A stretch of 64,000 bases of DNA from JBCCWF01 sp038520475. Its GTDB lineage: Bacteria > Cyanobacteriota > Cyanobacteriia > CAKZMO01. Below, piece by piece: positions 63,768 through 64,000 of this stretch. Each line of letters starts with the position of its first letter. The stretch's first letter is position 1. The notes below the pieces were generated by a model. It searched no databases and had not been told where the DNA came from. It worked only from the letters and a program-made list of their open reading frames with translations. The DNA lies in assembly GCA_038520475.1 (NCBI GenBank), contig JBCBLF010000002.1, positions 1-64,000 on the forward strand, read 5' to 3'. The position numbers and the translations under genes were made by a program.

Positions 63768-64000
63768 AACGTCACGCATTCAATCGGATAAGTTGGCTCA
63801 GCTCACTCGTTTGACTAGACAGGCACTTCAGGTGGGCTTGGTGTAGAGGCCACTGATGTCAGGTTTGTAATCCCTGTGGGAAAACGGTTTCGGAGAAATG
63901 ACTGGAGTGGAATCCCAGAAACCATAACGGATGAAAGCTGCTCAACGTTTCATTTCTTAATATACGCTGAGAATGAAGTCCGCGAAGACTCACAAAAAAC

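Noticed and set aside
1..64000. tRNA, rRNA, tmRNA, 4.5S RNA or RNase P RNA
   Set aside because: I looked by eye for T-loop-like GTTCAA/GTTCGA motifs and the conserved cores of these RNAs and found no supported candidate outside coding sequence.
1..64000. CRISPR array, insertion sequence or prophage
   Set aside because: No regularly spaced direct repeats, transposase, integrase or phage genes were seen; the dispersed repeats are small and carry no gene.

Overview
The window is chromosomal DNA from a cyanobacterium. The HIP1 octamer GCGATCGC is scattered through it. The gene set includes the oxygen-reducing flavodiiron pair Flv3/Flv1, ndhC-ndhK-ndhJ of the photosynthetic NDH-1 complex, an NhaS3-type antiporter, a DUF3110 protein, a large TamB-like protein, GlgX and an SLH-domain outer-membrane-type protein. 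I cannot name the genus. Three runs of N (12754-12853, 51238-51539, 56107-56205) interrupt genes, but every interrupted gene stays in frame across its run.

Layout. 1-3343 (minus) is the N-terminal part of a very large haemagglutinin-like two-partner-secretion exoprotein that runs off the left edge. 3841-7731 (plus) holds flv3 and flv1. 7930-13527 holds a ferredoxin-fused aldo/keto reductase, a bifunctional-nuclease protein, riboflavin synthase, glutamate racemase and the antiporter. 14182-15797 is the ndhCKJ operon. 15990-20263 holds a PatD-like protein, hisS, a small coiled-coil ORF, a TPR membrane protein, argB and aroK. 20547-25883 is a convergent pair of large envelope-type proteins: an M48 protease with acidic flanks and a coiled-coil/TPR protein. 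26706-28944 holds a small coiled-coil protein and ffh. 29956-35858 (minus) is the rimP-nusA-ylxR-infB transcription/translation cluster.

36189-45443 holds an uncharacterised membrane protein, an alpha/beta hydrolase, a 67-aa conserved-looking small protein, a DUF1400 protein, a beta-helix/SLH protein, a sterol-desaturase-family hydroxylase, a coiled-coil protein and a Crp/Fnr regulator. 45947-53865 holds an ArgRS-like protein lacking the catalytic domain, an EF-G-like GTPase with an altered G3 motif, a divergent FtsH and a methyltransferase-acetyltransferase fusion. 53862-63767 holds the TamB-like giant, a DUF3110 protein, glgX and a second alpha/beta hydrolase. I found no tRNA, rRNA, CRISPR array, transposase or prophage.

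The most unusual signal is outside the genes. A family of structured intergenic repeats occupies three convergent gene junctions (about 22856-22953, 27356-27483 and 43546-43750). Its short hairpin has its loop inverted at one site. A second long-hairpin module is also found at 59705-59797. A separate TTGGCAAAGTTGATGA-headed terminator-like repeat occurs at 29861-29925 and 42304-42362. On the protein side, the catalytic-domain-less ArgRS relative (45947-47080), with a LexA-box-like site in the shared upstream region, and the methyltransferase-GNAT fusion (52594-53865) deserve attention.
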